Below, in pieces: positions 1-6,531 of a stretch of DNA of 10,281 nucleotides. Positions within the stretch are counted from its first letter, which is position 1. Each line of letters begins with the position of its first letter. This DNA comes from Verrucomicrobia bacterium UBA6775 (GTDB lineage Bacteria; Verrucomicrobiota; Verrucomicrobiia; Limisphaerales; UBA1096). The translations under genes were made by a program, and so were the position numbers. Below the pieces are notes generated by a model, which saw only the letters and a program-made list of their open reading frames with translations, did no database searches and was not told the DNA's origin. The stretch is taken from the NCBI GenBank assembly GCA_002453165.1, contig DKGH01000117.1, positions 1 to 10,281 of the forward strand, written 5' to 3'.

Positions 1-1367
1 AGGTCGCGCCCACCATATCGGTAAGTCAGATTTTCATGATCTACCCCCATCAGGTGCAGCACGGTGGCCCAAAGGTCGTAAATGTCGCACTTGTCCTCGG
101 TGACATGATAGCCGAACTCGTCGGTCGCCCCGTAGGCGGTGCCCCCCTTGGTCCCGCCGCCTGCCATCCAAACACTGTAGCCGAACGGGTTGTGGTCGCG
201 GCCATTGCTACCCTGCGAGAATGGTGTCCGGCCAAATTCACCAGCCCAAATGATGAGCGTCTCGTCGAGCAGGCCTCGCGTTTTTAAATCCTTGATAAGG
301 CCAGCGATCGGTTGATCCACCTGATGAGCCATCGCCCAGTGCCCCCGCTCGAGGTCGCCGTGCTGATCCCAGGGGTTGGGGCCGTTCCCGGCGCCGATGC
401 CCTCGTTCAGGCAGCTTAACTCGATGAAGCGCACACCGCGCTCCACCAGACGCCGCGCCAGCAGGCACTGCAGCCCGTAGCCGGCGACCTGCCGGTCGGA
501 GGAGTTCATGCCATACATTTTTTTCGTGGCCTCAGTCTCGCCCTCAAGGCCGCAAAGCTCCGGCACGGCGGACTGCATGCGAAACGCAGTCTCGTAGTTG
601 CGCACCGCCGCCTCGACGTTGTTGTTGCCACCGATGTTTTGGATAAATTTTTGATCCAATCCCTTGACGAAATCGAGCCGAGCACGCTGCGACTGCCTCG
701 CCTGGCCGGGGCGGATGTTTCGCACCGCCGGCGTGCGATCCCCCACGATGATGGAGCCTTGGTTTTCAGCAGGCAGATAGCCGTTGCTGAATAGCCCCAC
801 GCCGCCGTGCGGAATGGATGCCCCGCCGGATTGCAGCACCACGAAGCCAGGCAGGTTCTGGTTTTCCGTCCCCAAGCCATACGACACCCAAGCCCCCGCA
901 GACGGGTGGCCCATGAACGGAAACCCGGTATGGAACGCGTAGTTGCCCTGCGCGTGTTCATTGACCTTGCTGGTCATGGAGCGGATCACCGCCAGCTCGT
1001 CCGCGACCGTTGATAGCTGCGGAAACATGCTGCTGACCTCAAGCCCGCTCTGCCCATGTTTTTTGAATTCGAAAGGCGAAGCCATCACGTTGCCGTTGCG
1101 ATTAAACTGAGTTCGCTCGACTTTCACCGGCATCGGTTTGCCGTGCAGTTCGCGCAGCTTCGGTTTCGGGTCGAACGAATCGACCTGCGACACGCCACCG
1201 GACATGTAGCACAGGATTACATGTTTCGCCTTGGCCTTTAGTTTCCGTCCGCCAACCGCGTCGGCAAACGCCCGGTTCGACATCAGCCCCTGCAACGCAA
1301 GCATGCCGAATCCAGTCGAGCACCGCGTCAGCATCTCGCGCCTTGTTAACATTTTTTGATACCTCAT
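1..1367 (-). CDS. DUF1501 family protein with Tat signal (C-terminus cut by window edge)
   Basis: My reverse-strand translation is open for 455 codons and runs off the left edge at ...TYRYGGRD, a spot near the usual C-terminus of the family, so probably only a few tens of residues are missing. The N-terminus has a twin-arginine signal (TRREML, residues 8-13, hydrophobic stretch, AFA|D near 33-36), so export by Tat is expected. Family hallmarks are SGGVSQVDSFDPKP (56-69), WDQHG (333-337), GEFGRTP (376-382) and GRDHNPFGYS (389-398). DUF1501 belongs to the alkaline phosphatase/sulfatase-like superfamily; the Asp/Glu/His residues in these motifs are candidate metal ligands, but no reaction is established. 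It follows the PSD1 gene by 16 bases, the common pairing in Planctomycetota and Verrucomicrobiota. I chose the start at 1367 because GGAAGGA lies 7 bases upstream; the in-frame ATG at 1352 (MLTRRE) is the alternative, also preceded by GAGG. No full copy of the window's palindrome lies in it. Confidence 0.93.
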   Translation of the reverse strand, partial: MRYQKMLTRREMLTRCSTGFGMLALQGLMSNRAFADAVGGRKLKAKAKHVILCYMSGGVSQVDSFDPKPKLRELHGKPMPVKVERTQFNRNGNVMASPFEFKKHGQSGLEVSSMFPQLSTVADELAVIRSMTSKVNEHAQGNYAFHTGFPFMGHPSAGAWVSYGLGTENQNLPGFVVLQSGGASIPHGGVGLFSNGYLPAENQGSIIVGDRTPAVRNIRPGQARQSQRARLDFVKGLDQKFIQNIGGNNNVEAAVRNYETAFRMQSAVPELCGLEGETEATKKMYGMNSSDRQVAGYGLQCLLARRLVERGVRFIELSCLNEGIGAGNGPNPWDQHGDLERGHWAMAHQVDQPIAGLIKDLKTRGLLDETLIIWAGEFGRTPFSQGSNGRDHNPFGYSVWMAGGGTKGGTAYGATDEFGYHVTEDKCDIYDLWATVLHLMGVDHENLTYRYGGRD

Positions 1368-1374
1368 TTTTAAA

Positions 1375-1381
1375 TCCTTCC
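1375..1381 (-). promoter_or_regulatory. Strong Shine-Dalgarno of the DUF1501 gene
   Basis: Read on the minus strand this is GGAAGGA, followed by a 7-base spacer (TTTAAAA) and ATG at 1367-1365. It lies just past the PSD1 stop codon at 1386-1384, so the two genes are probably translated from one message. It is the clearest ribosome binding site in the window and decides the start 15 bases upstream of the second ATG. Confidence 0.7.
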
Positions 1382-1383
1382 TC

Positions 1384-4300
1384 TTACCGCAAGTAAATGA
1401 ATTCCTTGAGATTAAACATCGCTTGAGCCAGATCACGCCATGGGTCTTGGGCTGATTTGCTCGCCTCCTCGAGTTCGGTTTTGGAATTCTGCAACTCGGC
1501 AAAGCGCGCCTGCAGCTTGGCTTGCGAAGCGCGTTGTTCCTCGGTCATCGCTGCGAGGAGTTGTTCCTCGGAAACAAAACTGGTGTTTCCGGAGAAGGAA
1601 GTCATCACCGCTTCGGCGCTCAACGCCCGGTTATACACGCGCGCCTTAAACACCCGGCCGGCTAGCATTCGGTCGCCGCTTGCTCCCTTGCCGTGGCGCA
1701 TTCCCAACATCACCTCTGCATCACCGGCCTTGTACTCGCGGAGCGCGTCCCTACGAAAGGTGCGCCCGTACGGTTTGCCGTTTCGATAACCGGTGATCTT
1801 CCCGTCGGCGTGGTAAACGATGGCCACATGCACCGGCCCTTCGAGCGCCTCTTTCTCTTTTGAACCTTTGAATTCGTCGGTTCGTTTGTGGTTCTCGCTT
1901 CCGGCCAGCCAGTGGCGGCCCTGTTTTTCTGCGTAGACAATGGAGTCGAAATTCACGCCGTCCCGGGTTTGGACGGTGATGACGCCGCCTCCCTTTTGGC
2001 CAAGGTCACTCAACTGCACCCACGCCTCGAGGGTCTTGTCGCGGAGCCGCTTGGCCAAGGGCTGGCTTCGGGCGAACCCCCGTTTGCCGTCGAGCACCAG
2101 CACGCCGCCCTCAACCTTTGCGCCGCCCTCGAGCGACAGGTGCGCTTGGCCAAGCTGATCCTTCGTGCCCTTGCTGAAATCCCATGCGGCAAATGGCTTC
2201 GGCCCGGCCACAGTTGATTCCTCGCCCTCCTTGCGCTTGGCCAAGAGCTGTTTGCGCAGTGGCTCGCGCAGTGCCGACAGTTGCGCCTCGATATTTCTGA
2301 TCTCCTCATTCGCGTTCAACAACGCGTCCTTCGCCCGAGCCGCCTGTGCGTCGGCATCGCCGAGGAACGCCTTGGCTCCCTTTAGCTCATCCGGTGTCGC
2401 GGCGCGGTTCAATGCCATCTGGAACATCGCGTCGACCTGCGCTTCAACCGTCTTCAGGTTCTCGTCCCCCTTCACCCGATTCGCAAACCGCTCGGCCAGC
2501 GAGAGGATGAACGGATCGTTCATCATGGTGAGCGACTGCGCGGGGACGTTGGTCACGTCACGCCGACCGGTCGTGCTGGTTGGCACCGGCGCGTCCATGA
2601 CCGTCAAAAACGGGTTGAGCCGATTGCGAATTACCCGCTGGTAAAGGCTTCGCCGGTTGCTGTCCGCATTATCGGAGCCGCCGAGCGGACTGCGATCCAG
2701 CGAACCGCTTGCCTGCAGCATCGCGTCGCGAATCGCCTCCGCCTCCAACCGGCGGACATTCGCACGGGCCAGCAGGCGGTTTTCGGGATCGGTATTACCG
2801 GTATTGCCCGACGGATTCACCGCCAGTTGGAATGTCCGGGTGAGCGTAATCTCTCGCACCAGTTTCTTGATCGACCACCCCTCGGCAACAAAGCGCCCGG
2901 CCAGATAGTCGAGCAGTTCCGGATGAGTCGGTTTCTCGCCGAGTTTTCCAAAATTATCCGGTGTGGCCACAAGGCCCCGGCCGATCATGTGATGCCAAAT
3001 GCGGTTCACGATCACGCGCGCGGTGAGCGGATTGTCCGCGTGCAACATCGCCTCAGCCAGCTCCACGCGGCCGGAGTTTTTCGCGCCAAACGGCTTGGCG
3101 TTGAATGCCTCGAGGAATCGCCTCGGCACAGCCTGAGCCGGCTGCTTGTGGTTTCCGCGTACGAACAACGGCCGGTCAACCGCCTCCGCCTCCAGCACGC
3201 CGGGGGCACGCTGCGGCTGCGGGATCTCGGCTTCGAGTTTGCGATACTCGGCAACCAACTTGGCCACCTCGGGCGAGACATCCGGGGAGTTACTCAGCAG
3301 TCCTTCGCGCACGAAGTAGTTCAGGAACTGGGCCTGCTCGTCGTTCATCGCCCCCTTCCGCCAGGCGCGGATGCCCTGCCGCACGGCGGCGGCGTAGCGC
3401 TTGGCCAACCGCTTGGCATTGGGCGGTTCGTCCTTGGCGAAAACCGGCTGCACGAACTCGGCCATCTCCTCCTTTGGCGCCGGTTGATCCTTGCCGGTCA
3501 CCAGCACATCGGTGACGCCAAACCACGAGTTGGCCTTGTTTGAAAAAAGGATCGCCTGCTCGCCGGCGGTCGTCACCTCAAGGTGCAGGTCGTCGCCCGA
3601 CCAGTAGCCAATGTCCCACGACTGCCAGCGCCACTTGCCGTCGCGCAGTCGTGTCGTCGGGTAAACTGTGCCACCGCGCGTGTAGTTTTGCACCACGTAG
3701 CGCGTCATCACATTGCGGTTGGCCACCACTCGGACGTAAAGCCGCTGGCCTTCCCCGGCCTTGAACGCCGGCGAACTCAGCACCCCGGCGTGTTTGTCGG
3801 ACAGGAGGTGAGAGTAGACACCGGCAGGCAAAATGGCATCGACCACACGATCGCCACCCGGCAGCACGCGGAACGCTCCCGGCTTGGCCACGCTGCCGTC
3901 GAGGCCGTTGCCATCGAGCACCCACGGGCCAAGCGAGGCTGCGTCACGGCCAAGCTGCCAACGCTGCGCGTAGCCGCGCGCGCGCTGCTCGTTAAGCGCT
4001 TTTTGGCTTTGGGCAAATTCCCCGGCCAACTGGCGCCAAGTCTTGGCGAACTCCTCCCCCTTGGCCAAGCGCAGCTTATGCCAGGCATGCAGCGGATTCT
4101 TTTTGTCCTTCGCGCCCTCGATGAGTTCCTTCCAGCGCCCGCTTGGCTCGGTCAGTTTCGCCGCAATCTCCCCTGCTTCCTTGAGCCATTGATCCGCCAA
4201 CGCCTGCCGAATCTGTGGCTTGAGCTTGGCCAAGGCCGCCTTGTTTTTCTCACGGCGCTCCGGCGTGTTCACGTCGATCGTCGCCGGGCGGCTGCTGGTC

Positions 4301-5451
4301 ATGATGCTGTAAAACGCGTGGTAATCCTCCTGGCTAATGGCATCGAATTTGTGGTTGTGACAGCGCGCACACGATACGGTCAAACCGAGAAACGCCTTGC
4401 TGACCACGTCGATCTGGTTCTCCGTTGTTCGCACCAGTTCATCGAGCGCGTCTGTGGGCGCGAAGCCCTGCAACACGAACCGATAATGCGCCGGGCCGAT
4501 GGCCGACTCGTTCAGCCCCAGCTCGGCATTAAGCCGCGGTTGCTCCAGCAGGTCGCCCGCGATGTGTTCACGCAACAACTGGTCGTACGACACATCGGCG
4601 TTGAGTGCGCGAATGAGATAATTCCGGTATTGATTCGCGAACGGAATGCCCGGGTCACCCTCGCTGCCGAGCGACTCGGCGTAACGCACCCAGTCCATCC
4701 AGTGCCGCGCCCAACGTTCCCCAAAATGCGGCGACGACAAAAGCTGCTCCACCGCCGCCTCGACCGCGCCCTGCCGATCCAACGCCTCCGCCTTCACGAA
4801 CGCCGCAGTCTCCTCCGGTGTCGGAGGCAGGCCGATGATTGAAAACGACAACCGGCGAATCAACGCCTCCGCCCCGGCATCCGCAACCGGTGCCAGACCA
4901 GCATCCTTCCATCCGGCCTGAATGAATCGATCAATGTCCGACCGCGCCCAATTGCCTTCCACCTTCGGCGGAGCCGTCTGGCGGATCGGCTGAAAACTCC
5001 ACCACTGCTTGCGTCGCTCACGAATCGTCTCCCATGAGGTTGCCTTCGCGATTTCCTCCTTCGACGGCTTGTTGGTACGGGGATCCGGCGCTCCGTCCGT
5101 CACCCAATTTTCAAAATCCGCGATCACCTCGGGCGACAGCTTCGGGCCGCCCTTGGGCATCTTCATGTCTGGATCCTCGTGGCGGATCACCTGCAGCAGC
5201 AGGCTCTTCGCAGGGTCGCCCTTTACCAGTAACGAGCCGCTGTCACCGCCCACAGTCAGGCCGCCTGCCCAGTCCAGCGCCAAGCCGCCCTTCTCCTTGC
5301 CGCTGCTGTTGTGGCACTCGTAACAGTGCTCAGCCAAAACCGGGCGAATCTTCCTTTCAAAAAACTCGACCTGCTCCGCCGTGGGCGCTGCGGTCAAACT
5401 CACCGTAACCCAGCCAAGTGACAGTAATGCTCTTTTGAAAATCTGATGCAT
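1384..5451 (-). CDS. PSD1 protein: cytochrome c-like, DUF1549, DUF1553, with LamG insertion
   Basis: A 1355-residue exported protein of the planctomycete-type PSD1 family. In order: a signal peptide (about 1-25, MHQIFKRALLSLGWVTVSL...); a PSCyt1 cytochrome c-like domain (about 30-125) with heme motif CYECH at 43-47 and a possible Met ligand in MKMPKGG; DUF1549 (about 155-385), ending with a second CxxCH, CARCH at 361-365; a helical linker; a beta-rich, possibly jelly-roll domain (about 505-655); DUF1553 (about 755-1030, NRIWHHMIGRGLV near 816); a coiled-coil arm (about 1035-1075); a LamG/concanavalin-like domain (about 1085-1290); a second coiled-coil arm (about 1295-1335); and the usual DUF1553 tail, PWRDLAQAMFNLKEFIYLR. 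The two CxxCH motifs predict covalent heme and a role in extracytoplasmic electron transfer or oxidation, and the LamG domain suggests glycan binding; both are inference. An N-terminal extension from a TTG at 5556 is possible, but ATG 5451 puts the signal peptide at the N-terminus. The Shine-Dalgarno is weak. Seven palindrome cores lie inside the gene. Confidence 0.93.
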   Translation of the reverse strand: MHQIFKRALLSLGWVTVSLTAAPTAEQVEFFERKIRPVLAEHCYECHNSSGKEKGGLALDWAGGLTVGGDSGSLLVKGDPAKSLLLQVIRHEDPDMKMPKGGPKLSPEVIADFENWVTDGAPDPRTNKPSKEEIAKATSWETIRERRKQWWSFQPIRQTAPPKVEGNWARSDIDRFIQAGWKDAGLAPVADAGAEALIRRLSFSIIGLPPTPEETAAFVKAEALDRQGAVEAAVEQLLSSPHFGERWARHWMDWVRYAESLGSEGDPGIPFANQYRNYLIRALNADVSYDQLLREHIAGDLLEQPRLNAELGLNESAIGPAHYRFVLQGFAPTDALDELVRTTENQIDVVSKAFLGLTVSCARCHNHKFDAISQEDYHAFYSIMTSSRPATIDVNTPERREKNKAALAKLKPQIRQALADQWLKEAGEIAAKLTEPSGRWKELIEGAKDKKNPLHAWHKLRLAKGEEFAKTWRQLAGEFAQSQKALNEQRARGYAQRWQLGRDAASLGPWVLDGNGLDGSVAKPGAFRVLPGGDRVVDAILPAGVYSHLLSDKHAGVLSSPAFKAGEGQRLYVRVVANRNVMTRYVVQNYTRGGTVYPTTRLRDGKWRWQSWDIGYWSGDDLHLEVTTAGEQAILFSNKANSWFGVTDVLVTGKDQPAPKEEMAEFVQPVFAKDEPPNAKRLAKRYAAAVRQGIRAWRKGAMNDEQAQFLNYFVREGLLSNSPDVSPEVAKLVAEYRKLEAEIPQPQRAPGVLEAEAVDRPLFVRGNHKQPAQAVPRRFLEAFNAKPFGAKNSGRVELAEAMLHADNPLTARVIVNRIWHHMIGRGLVATPDNFGKLGEKPTHPELLDYLAGRFVAEGWSIKKLVREITLTRTFQLAVNPSGNTGNTDPENRLLARANVRRLEAEAIRDAMLQASGSLDRSPLGGSDNADSNRRSLYQRVIRNRLNPFLTVMDAPVPTSTTGRRDVTNVPAQSLTMMNDPFILSLAERFANRVKGDENLKTVEAQVDAMFQMALNRAATPDELKGAKAFLGDADAQAARAKDALLNANEEIRNIEAQLSALREPLRKQLLAKRKEGEESTVAGPKPFAAWDFSKGTKDQLGQAHLSLEGGAKVEGGVLVLDGKRGFARSQPLAKRLRDKTLEAWVQLSDLGQKGGGVITVQTRDGVNFDSIVYAEKQGRHWLAGSENHKRTDEFKGSKEKEALEGPVHVAIVYHADGKITGYRNGKPYGRTFRRDALREYKAGDAEVMLGMRHGKGASGDRMLAGRVFKARVYNRALSAEAVMTSFSGNTSFVSEEQLLAAMTEEQRASQAKLQARFAELQNSKTELEEASKSAQDPWRDLAQAMFNLKEFIYLR
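1996..2003. repeat. TTGGCCAA core (in PSD1 gene)
   Basis: One end is extended (TTGGCCAAG) and the other is not. It is read on the minus strand as Leu-Gly-Gln in DLGQKGG of the LamG domain. Confidence 0.6.
2050..2059. repeat. CTTGGCCAAG palindrome (in PSD1 gene)
   Basis: Exact decamer, read as Leu-Ala-Lys in QPLAKRL, inside the LamG domain. Confidence 0.85.
2145..2154. repeat. CTTGGCCAAG palindrome (in PSD1 gene)
   Basis: Exact decamer with 12-base symmetry (GCTTGGCCAAGC, 2144-2155). It is read as Leu-Gly-Gln in DQLGQAH, the other permitted frame. Confidence 0.85.
2236..2245. repeat. CTTGGCCAAG palindrome (in PSD1 gene)
   Basis: Exact decamer in context GCGCTTGGCCAAGAGC, read as Leu-Ala-Lys in LLAKRKE at the end of the first coiled-coil arm. 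Confidence 0.85.
3401..3408. repeat. TTGGCCAA core (in PSD1 gene)
   Basis: Context GCGCTTGGCCAACC, one base short of the full decamer. It is read as Leu-Ala-Lys in RLAKRYA. Confidence 0.6.
4060..4069. repeat. CTTGGCCAAG palindrome (in PSD1 gene)
   Basis: Exact decamer followed by CGC, read as Leu-Ala-Lys in RLAKGEE in the helical linker. Confidence 0.85.
4225..4234. repeat. CTTGGCCAAG palindrome (in PSD1 gene)
   Basis: Exact decamer, read as Leu-Ala-Lys in AALAKLK of the helical linker. Confidence 0.85.
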
Positions 5452-5568
5452 CACCGCGATTAGACGCGCTCCACCCGATTTCCTCAATCGAAAACGGAGT
5501 GGAAAAAGGGGTAAGAGGACAGGGTTAAAGGGTGAGTCAGCCAAGCGCTTGGCCAAGCATTTTGATCA
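5452..5568. other. Dioxygenase-PSD1 intergenic spacer with overlapping palindromes
   Basis: This 117-base gap is the widest inside the minus-strand gene block. It holds CCAAGCGCTTGG (5541-5552) interlocked with GCTTGGCCAAGC (5547-5558), placed just after the dioxygenase stop and about 100 bases upstream of the PSD1 start. I see no convincing promoter boxes and no stem followed by a T-run. It could form a hairpin in the transcript between the two genes, or be a protein-binding site; neither is shown. Confidence 0.5.
5541..5558. repeat. Interlocked palindromes upstream of PSD1
   Basis: CCAAGCGCTTGG (5541-5552) shares six bases with GCTTGGCCAAGC (5547-5558), which contains the exact decamer at 5548-5557. 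Fifteen bases of it (5542-5556) recur unchanged at 8128-8142. Confidence 0.8.
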
Positions 5569-6528
5569 TCACGCCACGAGGGAGGCGAGGACTTTGCGGG
5601 TGCCCTCGAACGTCCGGCGGCCGTGCATGGCGACGTAGTTGTCCACCAAGGCGATGTCGCCCTGCTGCCATGGGATGTCGAACGTCAACTCGTCGGCAAT
5701 GGAGCTAGCCGCAGCGACGTCTGTCGGATTAAGCAGGCTGCCATCACCAAAACGAATCGCCCGGGACGGGTCGTTGCGAGTGTCTTTCCAGCCGTTGAAA
5801 GCCGCGATGAGTTGGTTAAAAAAACTGGTGCGCGCGTTGGCCAAACGGCGCACGGCGGGCAACACTGGAGTGGTGACGGACAGATCACCGTTGGCCTGCC
5901 ATTCCCACGTGTAGCCGAGCTTGGCCAAGCGCACCTCGGCCGCGTTGCGGCTGTCGACGCTTAGGGTGCTTTGCCAACTGCGCCCCATTCCGGACTCGGT
6001 ATCGGCCTCCCCCGGCATGACGTTGGTGTAGCGGAGCCCCTTGGTTTCGCAGTCCGCCGCGAACATCCCTTGCTCCGCCTTGAGTCGCTCCCAAAGAATG
6101 TCGGAACGGCACACCGGCGTGGCACCGCCCTGACCGGCGGCAACTTGGCAGAAGAAGATCAGCTTGGACGGATAAAATGGGGTCTGCGCCATTTCATGGT
6201 GTAGAAAGATGGTGACATCCGCCGGGGCCTCGTTGGCAGAAAAAACACGCGGTGTGTGGTTGATTCGGTAGGCGTTGGACAACGAGTTCGCGTAGGAAAA
6301 GTTGGGATATCCAAGGGCGCTTACCACTGCATCAAACTCCTCCGGCTTGGCCAAGGGCAGACCCCGCACCAAGACTGCGCCATGCTCACCCGCCAATCGG
6401 GAGAGTTCCAGCGCCGCGCCGGTCACCCAGGCGCAGGCTTCGTCCAGCGACTCCGCCGCAACATCGATCCCCAGAGGAAACGCCTGGCCGTCGTATTCGT
6501 GTTGCCCCGGGAGTGCGAATGGTTTCAT
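5569..6528 (-). CDS. TauD/TfdA (SyrP-like) Fe(II)/2-oxoglutarate-dependent dioxygenase
   Basis: A 319-residue protein, a normal length for the family, with no signal peptide and so probably cytoplasmic. Family enzymes use Fe(II), O2 and 2-oxoglutarate to hydroxylate or cleave a small substrate. The iron triad is visible as H110-x-E112 in LHHEMAQTPFYP and distal H302 in DNYVAMHGRR; R311 in TRKVLASL is the likely 2-oxoglutarate anchor. The HxE form with the HHEM...PFYPSKLIFFC context resembles SyrP-type hydroxylases more than classical taurine dioxygenase, which has HxD. The glycine-rich loop AGQGGATPVCRS (131-142) is also typical of that branch. The start ATG lies 3 bases after the sulfatase stop, which implies co-transcription and likely translational coupling. 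The substrate cannot be read from the sequence; a sulfonate or sulfate ester is only a guess from the neighbour. Two exact palindromes lie inside, both read as Leu-Ala-Lys, plus one bare core at 5837. Confidence 0.92.
   Translation of the reverse strand: MKPFALPGQHEYDGQAFPLGIDVAAESLDEACAWVTGAALELSRLAGEHGAVLVRGLPLAKPEEFDAVVSALGYPNFSYANSLSNAYRINHTPRVFSANEAPADVTIFLHHEMAQTPFYPSKLIFFCQVAAGQGGATPVCRSDILWERLKAEQGMFAADCETKGLRYTNVMPGEADTESGMGRSWQSTLSVDSRNAAEVRLAKLGYTWEWQANGDLSVTTPVLPAVRRLANARTSFFNQLIAAFNGWKDTRNDPSRAIRFGDGSLLNPTDVAAASSIADELTFDIPWQQGDIALVDNYVAMHGRRTFEGTRKVLASLVA
5837..5844. repeat. TTGGCCAA core (in dioxygenase gene)
   Basis: Context CGTTGGCCAAACG, read as Leu-Ala-Asn in RRLANAR. Confidence 0.5.
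5920..5929. repeat. CTTGGCCAAG palindrome (in dioxygenase gene)
   Basis: Exact decamer with 12-base symmetry (5919-5930), read as Leu-Ala-Lys in VRLAKLG. Confidence 0.85.
6346..6355. repeat. CTTGGCCAAG palindrome (in dioxygenase gene)
   Basis: Exact decamer, read as Leu-Ala-Lys in LPLAKPE. Confidence 0.85.
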
Positions 6529-6531
6529 CGG

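Noticed and set aside
506..1323. Several short minus-strand open frames (e.g. 506-961, 1102-1323)
   Set aside because: They are off-frame relative to the continuous DUF1501 reading frame, which I could translate without a stop from 1367 to the window edge.
3583..4842. A 419-codon open frame on the plus strand opposite PSD1
   Set aside because: It lacks domain signatures, is full of Arg, His and Val as expected of an antisense frame in GC-rich DNA, and the minus strand encodes clear PSD1 domains here.
5452..5556. 35-residue N-terminal extension of PSD1 from TTG 5556
   Set aside because: The start codon would lie in the palindrome itself, and the signal peptide begins at ATG 5451.
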